Origin: Pseudomonadota bacterium
GTDB lineage: Bacteria > Myxococcota_A > UBA796 > SXON01
Assembly: GCA_030685065.1 (NCBI GenBank)
Contig: JAUXQH010000029.1
Span: 62,001-126,000, forward strand
Reading direction: 5' to 3'
Length of the DNA: 64,000 nucleotides
A model generated the notes under the pieces. The model saw only the letters and a list, made by a program, of their open reading frames with translations. It made no database searches and was not told where the DNA came from. A program made the position numbers and the translations under genes. Shown here one piece after another: positions 1 through 8,245 of this stretch; position 1 is the stretch's first letter; every line of letters starts with the position of its first letter.

Positions 1-113
1 CGGACACGGACACGGACACCGATACGGATACGGATACGGATACGGATACGGACACGGACACGGACACGGACACGGACACCGATACGGACACCGACACCGA
101 CACCGACGTTGAC
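1..113 (+). repeat. GACACG/GATACG hexanucleotide tract
   Basis: The first 110 bases are an almost pure run of GACACG, GATACG, GACACC and GATACC hexamers. Read in the frame of the following coding region they encode alternating Asp-Thr. The tract continues off the left edge. Synonymous third-base changes within the hexamers suggest selection on the Asp-Thr sequence as well as slippage. It is an acidic, extended linker of the kind seen behind lipoprotein anchors in Myxococcota. Confidence 0.9.
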
Positions 114-485
114 GTGTGTGGAGAGCGCGATCTCCTCTTCACCGCCGAGGTGCGCGACAGCACCGGCGCGGCCAGCGCGACCTGGACCAGCTCGGACGAC
201 CTCTTCCTCGCCGGCGTGGTCAACAACGTCTGCACCACCGACATCTCGTTCACGACCTCGTCAACGTGCCTGGTGAACAGCGCCACGGTGATGGGGAGCA
301 CCGGCCCCGGCATGGGGGTGGGCGTCTCCTGCGGGGACGCGATCACCGCGTGGACCGTGCCAGCCGGCGGGACCGTGAGCGACGCCTTGAGCTGGGGCCG
401 CATGACCCCCGACACCTACACGATCACGGTCGACTTCAACTACGCGCGGGCCAGCGCGACTACCAGTATCGTCGTCACGCGGTAG
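3..485 (+). CDS. C-terminal part of a secreted Asp-Thr-linker protein (5' end off window)
   Basis: The frame is open from base 3 to the TAG ending at 485, giving 160 visible residues. The first 37 or so are alternating Asp-Thr. After them comes a domain of about 120 residues beginning near the Val-Cys-Gly-Glu stretch, rich in Ser, Thr and small residues, with Cys spaced through it and ending in a beta-like Thr-Val-Thr-Arg tail. This fits a secreted or lipid-anchored protein with a Ca-binding-like acidic stalk and a small extracellular beta domain. I do not recognise the domain. A GTG at 114 could be mistaken for a start, but the repeat in front of it is clearly coding. The N-terminus and any lipobox lie outside the window. 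Confidence 0.75.
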   Translation, partial: DTDTDTDTDTDTDTDTDTDTDTDTDTDTDTDTDTDVDVCGERDLLFTAEVRDSTGAASATWTSSDDLFLAGVVNNVCTTDISFTTSSTCLVNSATVMGSTGPGMGVGVSCGDAITAWTVPAGGTVSDALSWGRMTPDTYTITVDFNYARASATTSIVVTR

Positions 486-560
486 CCATCGTCCGCCCCT
501 CCCCGAGCGGCGCGGAATCACCCGCCGCGACGCGCCTTCTATGTTCACGGGGGAGGCGTC

Positions 561-1361
561 ATGGGGCGACAGACGGATCGGCTGCACGATCGGCTCGCGA
601 TCGCGCCCAACAACGTCGCGGTCTACGCACGGGCCTTGCACGCCCTCACCGAAGGGGGGGTGCCCTTCCTCGTCGGCGGTGCCTGGGGCATGGCCGAGCT
701 GGCCGGCGTGTGGCGACACACCAAGGACCTCGACCTGTTCGTTCGCCCCGAGCAGGTCGAGCACGTCCTCGGGACGTTGGCCGAGGCCGGCTTCCGTACG
801 GAGGTGCTCTCCCCCGTGTGGTTGGGGAAAGCCTGGTACGACGACTTGTTCATCGACATCATCTTCAGCTCGGGCAACGGCATCGCCACCGTGGACGACC
901 GTTGGTTCCACTACGCCCTCCCCGGCACCGTGCTCGAAGTGCCCGTGCACTTCTGCCCGGCGGAGGAGACGATCTGGTCGAAGGCCTGGATCATGGAACG
1001 CGAGCGCTTCGACGGCGCCGACGTGGCCCACCTGCTCCGCGCCACCGGCCCCCGGATGGATTGGCACCGCCTGCTCGAGCGCTTCGCCGAACACTGGCGC
1101 GTGCTGTACGGGCACCTGGTGCTGTTCGGATACATCTACCCGAGCGAGCGCCGCCGCATCCCGGCTTGGGTCATGCTGGAGTTGACCCAACGGCTTCAGC
1201 GCGAGCTCGGCGCGGAGCCGCCGCTCGATCGGCACTGCCTCGGCCCTCTGCTCTCCAACCAGCAATACAAGCCCGACCTCGAGCGCTGGGGGTACACGGT
1301 CCCGGACGAAGCAAGTGAAGGGACACCCAGGGGAACCCATGCGTCTCGCCGCGGCCGGTGA
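561..1361 (+). CDS. Nucleotidyltransferase-fold protein
   Basis: This encodes 266 residues. The stretch LVGGAWGMAEL followed by TKDLDLFV (residues about 37-60) is the Gly-Gly...Asp-x-Asp signature of MNT/AbiEii-like nucleotidyltransferase-fold proteins, with the two Asp of DLD as presumed metal ligands. The C-terminal half, rich in Trp and Tyr, looks helical. The start is the ATG preceded by GGGGGAGG 5 bases upstream. The 3' end overlaps the next gene by 23 bases, so the two are probably co-transcribed. Family members include antitoxin- or toxin-like nucleotidyltransferases and uncharacterised DUF6036-type proteins. No toxin partner is adjacent, so a toxin-antitoxin role is not supported here. 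The substrate is unknown. Confidence 0.7.
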   Translation: MGRQTDRLHDRLAIAPNNVAVYARALHALTEGGVPFLVGGAWGMAELAGVWRHTKDLDLFVRPEQVEHVLGTLAEAGFRTEVLSPVWLGKAWYDDLFIDIIFSSGNGIATVDDRWFHYALPGTVLEVPVHFCPAEETIWSKAWIMERERFDGADVAHLLRATGPRMDWHRLLERFAEHWRVLYGHLVLFGYIYPSERRRIPAWVMLELTQRLQRELGAEPPLDRHCLGPLLSNQQYKPDLERWGYTVPDEASEGTPRGTHASRRGR

Positions 1362-2082
1362 TCTCCACTACACGGTCAACAGCCGGGGCGCCGTGCGTCG
1401 TCAGTTCGCCGACATCGGCGCGCGGGCGGACGTGCTGCTCCTGTGTGGGGACCTGACCGATCACGGGTTGCCGGAAGAAGCCGAGGCGCTCGCCGAGGAC
1501 CTGCAGACGCTTCCCGTGCCCGTGGTGGCGGTCCTCGGAAACCACGACTTCGAGGGGGGGCGTGTCGACCAGGTCGTGGACACCCTCCGCGGCAAAGGGG
1601 TGCGCGTGCTCGACGGAGAGAGCTGCGTCGTAGAGGGCGTGGGGTTCGTGGGGGTCAAGGGCTTCGGGGGCGGGTTCGGCAAGCGCGCGCTCGGCCCCTG
1701 GGGCGAGAACGCCATCAAGTTGTTCGTCCAGGAGGCCGTGGACGAGGCGATGAAGCTCGAGCGCGCCCTGGCCCGGCTCCGCCAGGAGCCCAAGGTCGTG
1801 CTGCTCCACTACGCGCCCATCCAGGACACCGTGGAGGGCGAGGCGCCGCAGATCTGGCCCTTCCTCGGATCGAGCCGGCTCGAGGAGCCGATCGACCGGT
1901 ACGGGGCGGTGGTCGCGTTCCACGGGCACTGTCACCACGGCTCGGTCGAGGGGCACACGCGGAGCGGCACGCCGGTCTACAACGTGGCCATGCCGCTCCT
2001 CCGGGCGACGTTTCCGGGGCAGGCGCCGTTCCGCCTGGTGGAGATCGCCGCCGAGGGCGTGAAGGAGCGAACAGCGAAGTAG
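1339..2082 (+). CDS. Calcineurin-like metallophosphoesterase
   Basis: This encodes 247 residues with the complete set of metallophosphoesterase motifs: D8-x-H10, GD at 37-38, GNHD at 67-70, a later LLHYAP His and a C-terminal GHCHHGS motif. These ligands bind a dinuclear metal centre that hydrolyses phosphomono- or diesters. No signal peptide is visible, so the enzyme is probably cytoplasmic. The ATG at 1339 was chosen because it starts exactly at the conserved N-terminal strand and has AGGGGA 4 bases upstream. It lies inside the 3' end of the nucleotidyltransferase-like gene, which suggests translational coupling. The substrate cannot be read from sequence. Small cytosolic members of this family often act on cyclic nucleotides or nucleotide phosphates. 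Confidence 0.88.
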   Translation: MRLAAAGDLHYTVNSRGAVRRQFADIGARADVLLLCGDLTDHGLPEEAEALAEDLQTLPVPVVAVLGNHDFEGGRVDQVVDTLRGKGVRVLDGESCVVEGVGFVGVKGFGGGFGKRALGPWGENAIKLFVQEAVDEAMKLERALARLRQEPKVVLLHYAPIQDTVEGEAPQIWPFLGSSRLEEPIDRYGAVVAFHGHCHHGSVEGHTRSGTPVYNVAMPLLRATFPGQAPFRLVEIAAEGVKERTAK

Positions 2083-2151
2083 CCCTGTACTTTGAAGGTT
2101 CGAGGCCTATCTCTGGTGGGTTCGACACCGGACAGCATCCAGAGGCCCCAC

Positions 2152-2574
2152 GTGAACCACATCGACGCCATCCTCAACGCGCACCCCAACCATGCCCGCA
2201 TGGACAGCATCCCGGGCTTCGCCGCCGCCATCGCCGCGTGCCTCGACTGCAGCATCGTCTGCCACAGCTGCGCCGACGCGTGCGTCGCGGAGAACGCGAT
2301 CCAGACGCTCCAGCGCTGCATCCGGCTCAACCTCGACTGCGCCACGATCTGCGGCATGACGGCCACGATGTTGACCCACGCCTTCGACCCGGACGCGCGC
2401 GTGTTGCATGCACAACTGCGGGCCTGCCTCGCCGCGTGCGTGGCCTGCGCGGAGGAGTGTGCGCGCCACGCGCAAACCTACGAACACTGCCGCATCTGCG
2501 CCGAGGCCTGCCACGCCTGCGAGCGGGCCTGCCAGCAGGTGATGGAGCGGCTGCCCGCGATGGCGATGGCGTAG
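2152..2574 (+). CDS. Cys-rich four-helix-bundle copper storage protein (Csp3/DUF326-like)
   Basis: This encodes 140 residues with 17 Cys, most in CxxC, CxxxC and CxxCxxxC spacings along predicted helices (CLDCSIVCHSCADAC near residue 30 and CRICAEACHACERAC near the C-terminus). This is the pattern of DUF326/Csp proteins, whose helical bundle is lined with thiolates that bind many Cu(I) ions. No Tat or Sec signal is present, as in cytosolic Csp3, so cytoplasmic copper storage or buffering is inferred. The GTG at 2152, with AGAGG just upstream, was chosen because the conserved bundle begins soon after it. An in-frame TTG at 2092 would add 20 unconserved residues. No copper exporter or copper regulator gene is adjacent. 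Confidence 0.8.
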   Translation: MNHIDAILNAHPNHARMDSIPGFAAAIAACLDCSIVCHSCADACVAENAIQTLQRCIRLNLDCATICGMTATMLTHAFDPDARVLHAQLRACLAACVACAEECARHAQTYEHCRICAEACHACERACQQVMERLPAMAMA

Positions 2575-2626
2575 CGCCGCACAGGGACGCGGCGCGGTAC
2601 GCTGGCCCCTCGTCCCGAGGCCCTCG

Positions 2627-4045
2627 TTGTCCGCGCCCACCGTCGAACCCGAATTCGCCCCCCGCCTCCGCGCCGATCTGCACATCGAGGCCGGTCCCGA
2701 CACGTTCGTCGTCACCGATCCGCTGCTGAGGCGGCGGCTCGATCTCGGCGCGATCGGAGACATCGCCGCGAAGCTGGACGGCCGGGCGGCGGGCGCGCTG
2801 GTGGCCGACGGCGCGCGGACCGAGCAGGTGGTCCGCACCCTGCTGCTCCTCCACATGCTCGAGGGAGCCGGCGAGCCCGAGCGCAATCGCCTCCGGGCGT
2901 CGCAGCGCGGCGAGCCGCTCCCGCTGGTGACGCTCCCCGGCGCGCGCTTCTCGTGCCAGGGCAGCGGCGGGTGCTGTCGCAACTACATCTTCGGCCCCCT
3001 CACCGACGCGGACGTAGCGCGGGTGGAGGCCCTCGATCTGACCCCCTTCGCGCTCGGCGCGGGCCCGTTCTACGAGTCCCGCCCCCGACCGGACGGCCGG
3101 GCGGATCGGTTTCTCCGCACCACGCAGGAGGGCGCCTGTGTCTTCCTGGAGGAGACCAACCGGTGCGGCCTGCACGCCCGCTACGGCGGCACGCAGAAGC
3201 CGGGCTTCTGCCAACTGTTCCCGCTCGTCGCGTGGCAGACCGTCCTCGGGCTGCGCGTGTACGACGGCGGAGAGTGTGTGTCATTTCCGGCGAGCGCCAG
3301 CGAGGGCCCCTCGATCGAGTCCGCTTGGGAGGAGGCGCGGGGGCTGGTTCCGGCGCCGGCGCTCTACCACCCGCTCGTCCACCTCGCGCCCGGCGCGCCG
3401 TGCGATCTGGCCTGGTTCCTGCCCGTGCTCGACGCGATGGTGGCGCGGATCGAGGACCGCGCGCACCCCGTCGACACCCTCCGCATGCTGGGCGCCCTGC
3501 TCGCGCGCGCCGAGCACGCCCTCCGGCGCTGCCCGATCTCGATCGAGGGCCCCCACGATGCGGTGAAGGCCGCGCTCGCCGCCCCCGCTCCTTCCGCTCG
3601 ACCGACCCGTGAGCTCGAGGGCCGCGCTGCCCTCGTCGAGCTCCCGCGCGCCCTCGCCGAGATCTTCGCGGCCCCCCTGTCGCAGCCCGGACGCAAGGCG
3701 CCGCCGTTCACCCGGGAGATCGTCGCCGCCTTGCTTCGCGTGGCCGAGGCCGCCGACGGGGGCGCCCCGCTCCCCCCCGAAGATCCCGCCGGTCGCCCGC
3801 TCTGGGCGCTGTCCTTCCGCCAGCACCTCTTCGGCCAACGCGCCCTCGTGGACGGCCGCCCGCGGGCCGCGCTCCTCCGCCTCTGCCTCGACTGGCTCGT
3901 CGCGCGCGCGCATCCGGCCGGCGAGCGCGCCGGGCACGTGCTCGCGGCCCGCCGCCTCGACATGCCGTGGCAGCCCGTACATCGGCTCCTCGTCGGCGCC
4001 GAGTCCGCGCTGGACCCCGTGCTGGACGCCCTCCCCTCGCTGTGA
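2627..4045 (+). CDS. YkgJ-type cysteine-cluster protein
   Basis: This encodes 472 residues. A Cys-rich core lies between about residues 107 and 205: FSCQGSGGCCRNYIFGP, then CVFLEETNRCGLH and KPGFCQLFPL. This is the signature of the YkgJ/FliB-like family (putative zinc- or iron-chelating cluster). The remainder is Leu/Ala-rich and unfamiliar. FliB-like members methylate flagellin lysines, but most members have no known function and there is no flagellar gene in this window. The start is a TTG with GAGG about 7 bases upstream, and a TACGCT box lies at 2598-2603. It follows the copper-storage-like gene by 52 bases on the same strand, so a shared metal theme is possible but not shown. Confidence 0.72.
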   Translation: MSAPTVEPEFAPRLRADLHIEAGPDTFVVTDPLLRRRLDLGAIGDIAAKLDGRAAGALVADGARTEQVVRTLLLLHMLEGAGEPERNRLRASQRGEPLPLVTLPGARFSCQGSGGCCRNYIFGPLTDADVARVEALDLTPFALGAGPFYESRPRPDGRADRFLRTTQEGACVFLEETNRCGLHARYGGTQKPGFCQLFPLVAWQTVLGLRVYDGGECVSFPASASEGPSIESAWEEARGLVPAPALYHPLVHLAPGAPCDLAWFLPVLDAMVARIEDRAHPVDTLRMLGALLARAEHALRRCPISIEGPHDAVKAALAAPAPSARPTRELEGRAALVELPRALAEIFAAPLSQPGRKAPPFTREIVAALLRVAEAADGGAPLPPEDPAGRPLWALSFRQHLFGQRALVDGRPRAALLRLCLDWLVARAHPAGERAGHVLAARRLDMPWQPVHRLLVGAESALDPVLDALPSL

Positions 4046-4089
4046 GCGCTTCCGGTCGCGGGCGGGCCCGGCTATCGTGCGCGGAGCCA

Positions 4090-4980
4090 ATGCTCGTCTC
4101 GCGCCTCCTCCTCCCCCTCCTCCACGGCTGCGCCGGCGGGGACGCTTGCGAGGGCGCGGCCGAGGGAGCCTGCGATACCTCCGAAGCCACGCCTCGCGTC
4201 GACACGGGCGTCCCCATCTTCGCACAGGAGGATCCGACCCCCGAGTGGACCGCCATCGACGTCGGGGACACGCTTCGGGAGGTGCTCGCGCACGGCTTCC
4301 CCAACGCCCAGGCGTTGAAGGAGACCTACCTCGGCATGATGGCCAACGGCGACGCGAGCTGCCCCGGAAGTGACACCATCCTCAGCGAGGCCTACATCCT
4401 CGGGTGCGTCGCTCCGTCCGGCTATTTCTATTCGGGCGTGTGTGTGTACGAGGGAAACGTGCTCGAGAACGAGGCGGGCACCACCACGTCGTGGGGGCTC
4501 GGCGGGGACTTCCTGCTCGAATACCCCGACGGGGACGTGTTCGAGGCCGGCGGCGGCGCCACCTGGTCGGGCCAACAGACCCCCGACGGCGACGAGACGT
4601 ACGAGTCCGCGCTGCGCGGCACCTGGATCGACGCCTCGTCCGAGACGTGGCTCGGCCAGGGCTTCAGCGGCCTCTTCGAGGCGCGCGGCGGCGTGCGGGC
4701 GGGCGAGCCGTGGGTCGCGATTGACGGAGGGGTCGCCATCGGGGACGCGGATCTGTACTTCGACGACCTGCGGTGGGATTGGGGCGGGCCATGCCGGGGC
4801 ACACCCGCCGGGAGCGTACGCCTGCGGGACACGCGCGGGTATTGGTACGTCTGGAGCCTCGAGGGTGACTGCGACATCTGCGGCGACGTCGTGTTCCACG
4901 GCGACACGAACCTCGGCCCCCTCTGCCTCGATCTCCAGCCGCTCGGAGCCGACGTCTGGCATTCCCTGGCCATGCCGTGA
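4090..4980 (+). CDS. Lipoprotein of unknown function heading a CxxCH/DUF1501 operon
   Basis: This encodes 296 residues. The N-terminus is a short lipoprotein signal (MLVSRLLLPLLHGC, lipobox Cys 14). After an acidic linker comes a Cys-containing beta-rich domain with repeated Trp, Gly and Asp, including a GDCDICGDVVF stretch near the C-terminus. No family was recognised. A TATCGT hexamer at 4073-4078 ends 11 bases before the ATG with no clear Shine-Dalgarno, so the 5' leader is probably very short. The stop codon overlaps the next gene (GTGA). It is therefore the first cistron of a tightly packed unit reaching to 8203, and its job is probably linked to the exported proteins that follow. Confidence 0.7.
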   Translation: MLVSRLLLPLLHGCAGGDACEGAAEGACDTSEATPRVDTGVPIFAQEDPTPEWTAIDVGDTLREVLAHGFPNAQALKETYLGMMANGDASCPGSDTILSEAYILGCVAPSGYFYSGVCVYEGNVLENEAGTTTSWGLGGDFLLEYPDGDVFEAGGGATWSGQQTPDGDETYESALRGTWIDASSETWLGQGFSGLFEARGGVRAGEPWVAIDGGVAIGDADLYFDDLRWDWGGPCRGTPAGSVRLRDTRGYWYVWSLEGDCDICGDVVFHGDTNLGPLCLDLQPLGADVWHSLAMP

Positions 4981-6602
4981 TCCTGCTGCTGGCCTGCGCC
5001 GTGACCACGCTCCCGCCCCCGGCAGAGGACACCAGCGCCACCGTTCCGCTCTCCGCCCCGCTCCTGCTCCGCCGCATGAGCCTCGATCTCCGCGGCACGG
5101 TGCCGAGCGCGGACGAGCTGGACCAGGTCGAGGCCGACCCCGCGGCGCTCGCGACGTTGCGGGACGCGTTCCTCGAAGACGCGCGGCTGGAGGGGCGCCT
5201 GGTGACGCTGTTCGCGGAGCGCTTCCACACGCGGCTCGACGCCTTCGAGGTCCAATACTACGACTACGGCCTGGACCCCGAGCAGGAATACGCCTTCGAG
5301 AGCGCGGTGGGGGAAGAGCCGCTGCGGCTGATGGCGCACGTCGCCGTGACGGACGCGCCCTGGTCCGACATCGTGACCGTGGACTACACGATCGCCAACG
5401 ATCTGTTGGCTGAAGTCTGGCCGCTCGACTACCCGGCCGACACCTCCGGTTGGGCGCCGGCCACCTACACGGACGGGCGGCCGGCGGCGGGGATCCTCGC
5501 CACGAACGGCCTGTGGTGGCGCTACGTCACCAACACCTCCAACCAGAACCGCTCGCGCGCGGCGGCGATCGCGCGGCTGCTCCTGTGCGAGGATCTCCTC
5601 TCGCGGCCCGTCTCCTTCTCGGGCGGCACGGCCCTGGCCGACGCCGCGGGCACGGCCGCTGCCATCCAGGAGGAGCCCGCGTGCGTGGCCTGCCACGCGA
5701 GCATCGAGCCCCTGGCGGCGAGCCTGTTCGGCTTCTGGGTTGCCACGTCCTACAACCCGCTCGAGCTCGGCACCTACCACGCCGAGCGCGAGGCGATGGG
5801 AGAGTCGGTCCTGGGGGTCACCCCCGGCTATTTCGGGCAACAGATCGAGGGCCTGGTCGACCTGGGGGGTGCCGTCGCGAGCGACACCCGCTTCTGGCAG
5901 TGCTCCGCGCAGACCGCCGCCGAGCTGCTCTGGCGCCGCGAATCGACCCTCGCCGACTTCGATCGCATCGAGACGCTGCGCCAGGGCTTCGTCGCGACCG
6001 GCGGCCTGTACAAGCCGCTCCTCCGCGCCGTCACCGACACGCCGGAGTACCGCGCCGGGAGCCTCACGGACGCGGCGACGGAGGAGGACCTCGGTCACCA
6101 GACCACCCTGCGCATGCTCACCGCCGAGCAGCTCGCGAGCGCCGTCGAGGACCTCACCGGGTTCCGGTGGCTGTACCAGGGCTACGATCAGCTCGCCAAC
6201 GACACGCTCGGCTACCGGGTGCTCGCGGGCGGGGTAGACGGCTACGCGGTCGGGCGCCCCCAGTCGGAGCCGGGCATCACCTGGGCGCTCGTGGTCAAGC
6301 GGCTCTCCCAAGCCGCCGCGTCCCATGCCGCGCACGCCGAATTGGAAGAGGGCGCCGAGCGCCGCCTGTTCTCGGTCGTCACGCCCGACGATCGCCCCGG
6401 CAGCGACGCGTTCACGGCCGAATTGGAAGCGCTCCACTGGCGTCTGTACGCACGACGTGTCTCCGCGGACGGCGACGGCGCCGATCGTCTCGCCGCGGAC
6501 GAGGAATTGTGGACCCAGGTGGACGCGACGGACGGCCCGGCGGCCGCATGGGCGGCGCTGGCCTCGGCGATGCTCCGCGACCCCGAATTCGTGGGGTATT
6601 GA
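4977..6602 (+). CDS. DUF1588/DUF1592-like exported cytochrome-type lipoprotein
   Basis: This encodes 541 residues from a GTG that overlaps the previous stop as GTGA. The N-terminus MILLLAC is an extremely short lipoprotein signal with Cys at residue 7. The region around RSRAAAIARLLLCEDLL followed by C236-VA-C239-H240 and SIEPLAASLFGFW matches the C-x-x-C-H plus I(D/E)PL pattern of planctomycete/Myxococcota DUF1588-DUF1592 proteins. There the CxxCH is thought to bind covalent haem, although this has rarely been tested. It is followed by a DUF1501 gene and a second CxxCH lipoprotein, the usual genomic pairing of these families. An envelope-located role in degrading or modifying a substrate is inferred, but the substrate is unknown. 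Confidence 0.75.
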   Translation: MILLLACAVTTLPPPAEDTSATVPLSAPLLLRRMSLDLRGTVPSADELDQVEADPAALATLRDAFLEDARLEGRLVTLFAERFHTRLDAFEVQYYDYGLDPEQEYAFESAVGEEPLRLMAHVAVTDAPWSDIVTVDYTIANDLLAEVWPLDYPADTSGWAPATYTDGRPAAGILATNGLWWRYVTNTSNQNRSRAAAIARLLLCEDLLSRPVSFSGGTALADAAGTAAAIQEEPACVACHASIEPLAASLFGFWVATSYNPLELGTYHAEREAMGESVLGVTPGYFGQQIEGLVDLGGAVASDTRFWQCSAQTAAELLWRRESTLADFDRIETLRQGFVATGGLYKPLLRAVTDTPEYRAGSLTDAATEEDLGHQTTLRMLTAEQLASAVEDLTGFRWLYQGYDQLANDTLGYRVLAGGVDGYAVGRPQSEPGITWALVVKRLSQAAASHAAHAELEEGAERRLFSVVTPDDRPGSDAFTAELEALHWRLYARRVSADGDGADRLAADEELWTQVDATDGPAAAWAALASAMLRDPEFVGY

Positions 6603-7883
6603 GTGTTGCGACGCCGTGACCTGCTCGCCCTCGCCCCGTTCGCCCTCGGCGCCGGCGGGCTGCTCGTGCCGCGGCGGCTCCTGGCTGCCCCGCCCGCGCC
6701 CGGCGCGCGCAAGTTCCTGTTCATCTACGCCTACGGCGGCTGGGACACCAGCATGGTGTTCACCCCGATGTTCGACAACCCGCTCGTCGACACCGAGCCC
6801 GACGCCACGACCGCCTCGGTCAACGGCGTGACCTTCGTCGACTCGGCGCAACGCCCGAACGTGCGGCAGTTCTTCGAGCAATGGGGCGATCGCGCCTGCG
6901 TCGCCAACGGCATGGAGGTGCGCTCGGTGACGCACGAGCGGTGCCAGCGGATCCTGCTCACCGGCAGCTCCGAGAGCGGAAAGGACGACTGGGCCGCGAT
7001 CATGGCGGGCTTGTCCACCGAGGATCTGCTGCTGCCGCACCTCGTGGTGTCCGGGCCCTCCTTCACGAGCGAGTTCTCGAGCCGCGTGGTCCGCATCGGC
7101 GACAACGGGCAGCTCAACGCGCTGCTCGACGGGAGCGCGCTGGCGAACAGCACGACCGCGGTCCCCTCCCCTTCATCCGCCGCCGACTCCCTGGCCGACG
7201 CCTTCGTGCGCGACCGCCTCACGATGTTCGGCGCCGCGGCGGGTGCCGGTAGGGCCGCCACGTTCGCGGACCGCTACCAGGACGCCCTCTCCGACGTGGC
7301 CGCGCTCGACGGGCTCCGCCTCGATCTCGACCCCGACGCGGGCGGATGCTCCCGCGACATCGCGTCGGATGCAGCCAGCGCGCTCGACGCCTTCGAGCTC
7401 GGAATCGCGCGCTGCGCCATCACGCGTCACGACGGGTGGTGCGCGGTCGGCTGGGACACCCACACCAACAACAACCTCCAATCGTTACATTACGACGAGC
7501 TGTTCGGCTTTCTGTCCGACACCCTGGCGGACCTCGAATCGCGCACGAGCGCCTCCGGCGGGCGCCTGCGGGACGAGGTGACCATCGTGGTGCTCTCCGA
7601 GATGGGCCGGCACCCGCAGATCAACAGCGGCGGCGGGCGCGACCACTGGACGTTCACCAGCTGCATGCTGATCGGCGCTGGGGTCCGGGGCGGCCAATCG
7701 ATCGGAAAGCTCGACAGCAACGCGCTCGGCACCCCCATCGACCTGGCCACCGGCGAATTGGACACCGGCGGCGAGAGCCTGCTGCCCGGCCACCTGGGGG
7801 CCACGCTGCTCCACCTGGCCGGCATCGACCCCGCCGAGTGGGTGACCCAGGGCGCGCCGATCCTGGCCGCCGTGGAGGGCTGA
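6603..7883 (+). CDS. DUF1501 family exported protein (Tat signal)
   Basis: This encodes 426 residues, starting at the GTG directly after the preceding TGA. The N-terminus MLRRRDLLALAPFALGAGG carries a twin-arginine motif, so folded export through Tat is expected. The motif FLFIYAYGGWDTSM, a central GWDTHTNN segment, VLSEMGRHPQIN and GGGRDHWTF are characteristic of DUF1501, an alkaline phosphatase/sulfatase-superfamily fold with Asp and His metal ligands. It sits between two CxxCH lipoproteins and overlaps the following gene as TGATG. DUF1501 and DUF1592/1588 proteins are habitually encoded together. The reaction is not established for the family. Confidence 0.85.
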   Translation: MLRRRDLLALAPFALGAGGLLVPRRLLAAPPAPGARKFLFIYAYGGWDTSMVFTPMFDNPLVDTEPDATTASVNGVTFVDSAQRPNVRQFFEQWGDRACVANGMEVRSVTHERCQRILLTGSSESGKDDWAAIMAGLSTEDLLLPHLVVSGPSFTSEFSSRVVRIGDNGQLNALLDGSALANSTTAVPSPSSAADSLADAFVRDRLTMFGAAAGAGRAATFADRYQDALSDVAALDGLRLDLDPDAGGCSRDIASDAASALDAFELGIARCAITRHDGWCAVGWDTHTNNNLQSLHYDELFGFLSDTLADLESRTSASGGRLRDEVTIVVLSEMGRHPQINSGGGRDHWTFTSCMLIGAGVRGGQSIGKLDSNALGTPIDLATGELDTGGESLLPGHLGATLLHLAGIDPAEWVTQGAPILAAVEG

Positions 7884-8203
7884 TGCTGCTCTTCCTGCTC
7901 GCCTGTACCGGCGCCTCCGAGGACACCGCCGCGATCGATCCGTGCGAGGGGGCCCACGCCGTGAGCTGGGTCGGCTTCGCGGACGGCTTCTTCGCCACGT
8001 ACTGCCGCTCCTGTCACTCCGCGGAGACCCAGGACCGCTTCGGCGCCCCGGTCGGGATGGACTTCGACACGCTCTACCAGGTGCGCACGCACGCGGCCGC
8101 CGTCCGGGTGACGGCCCTCGAACAGGGCTCGATGCCGGTGGGCGGGGGCGTCTACGAGGATGACCTCATCCTGCTCGACGAGTGGCTCCGGTGCGGGATC
8201 TGA
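7883..8203 (+). CDS. Small c-type haem (CxxCH) lipoprotein
   Basis: This encodes 106 residues. MLLFLLAC is an eight-residue lipoprotein signal with no basic residue. A single haem-attachment motif C41-RS-C44-H45 is followed by a Met-rich segment (GSMPVGG) that could supply the distal Met ligand, as in small monohaem cytochromes. The ATG overlaps the stop of the DUF1501 gene (TGATG), so it is the last member of the 4090-8203 unit. It probably passes electrons to or from the larger CxxCH protein at 4977-6602. The partner and redox role are inferred from context only. Confidence 0.78.
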   Translation: MLLFLLACTGASEDTAAIDPCEGAHAVSWVGFADGFFATYCRSCHSAETQDRFGAPVGMDFDTLYQVRTHAAAVRVTALEQGSMPVGGGVYEDDLILLDEWLRCGI

Positions 8204-8233
8204 CCGGCCGGGGCGGTGACCACCCGCCCGGGG

Positions 8234-8245
8234 TACGATGCCCCC
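8234..8245 (+). promoter_or_regulatory. Leaderless promoter: TACGAT, 6 bases before ATG
   Basis: TACGAT at 8234-8239 is followed by six C/G bases and then the ATG at 8246. Transcription would start at or next to the A of the ATG. There is no Shine-Dalgarno sequence and no obvious TTGACA at the normal spacing. Confidence 0.6.

Noticed and set aside
561..2082. Toxin-antitoxin pair (nucleotidyltransferase plus phosphoesterase)
   Set aside because: The phosphoesterase has full catalytic motifs but no relation to known antitoxins, and no AbiEi-type partner is present; only co-transcription is supported.
4428..7040. 870-codon minus-strand frame
   Set aside because: It is antisense to the CxxCH and DUF1501 genes, whose motifs (CxxCH, twin-arginine) are clear on the plus strand.
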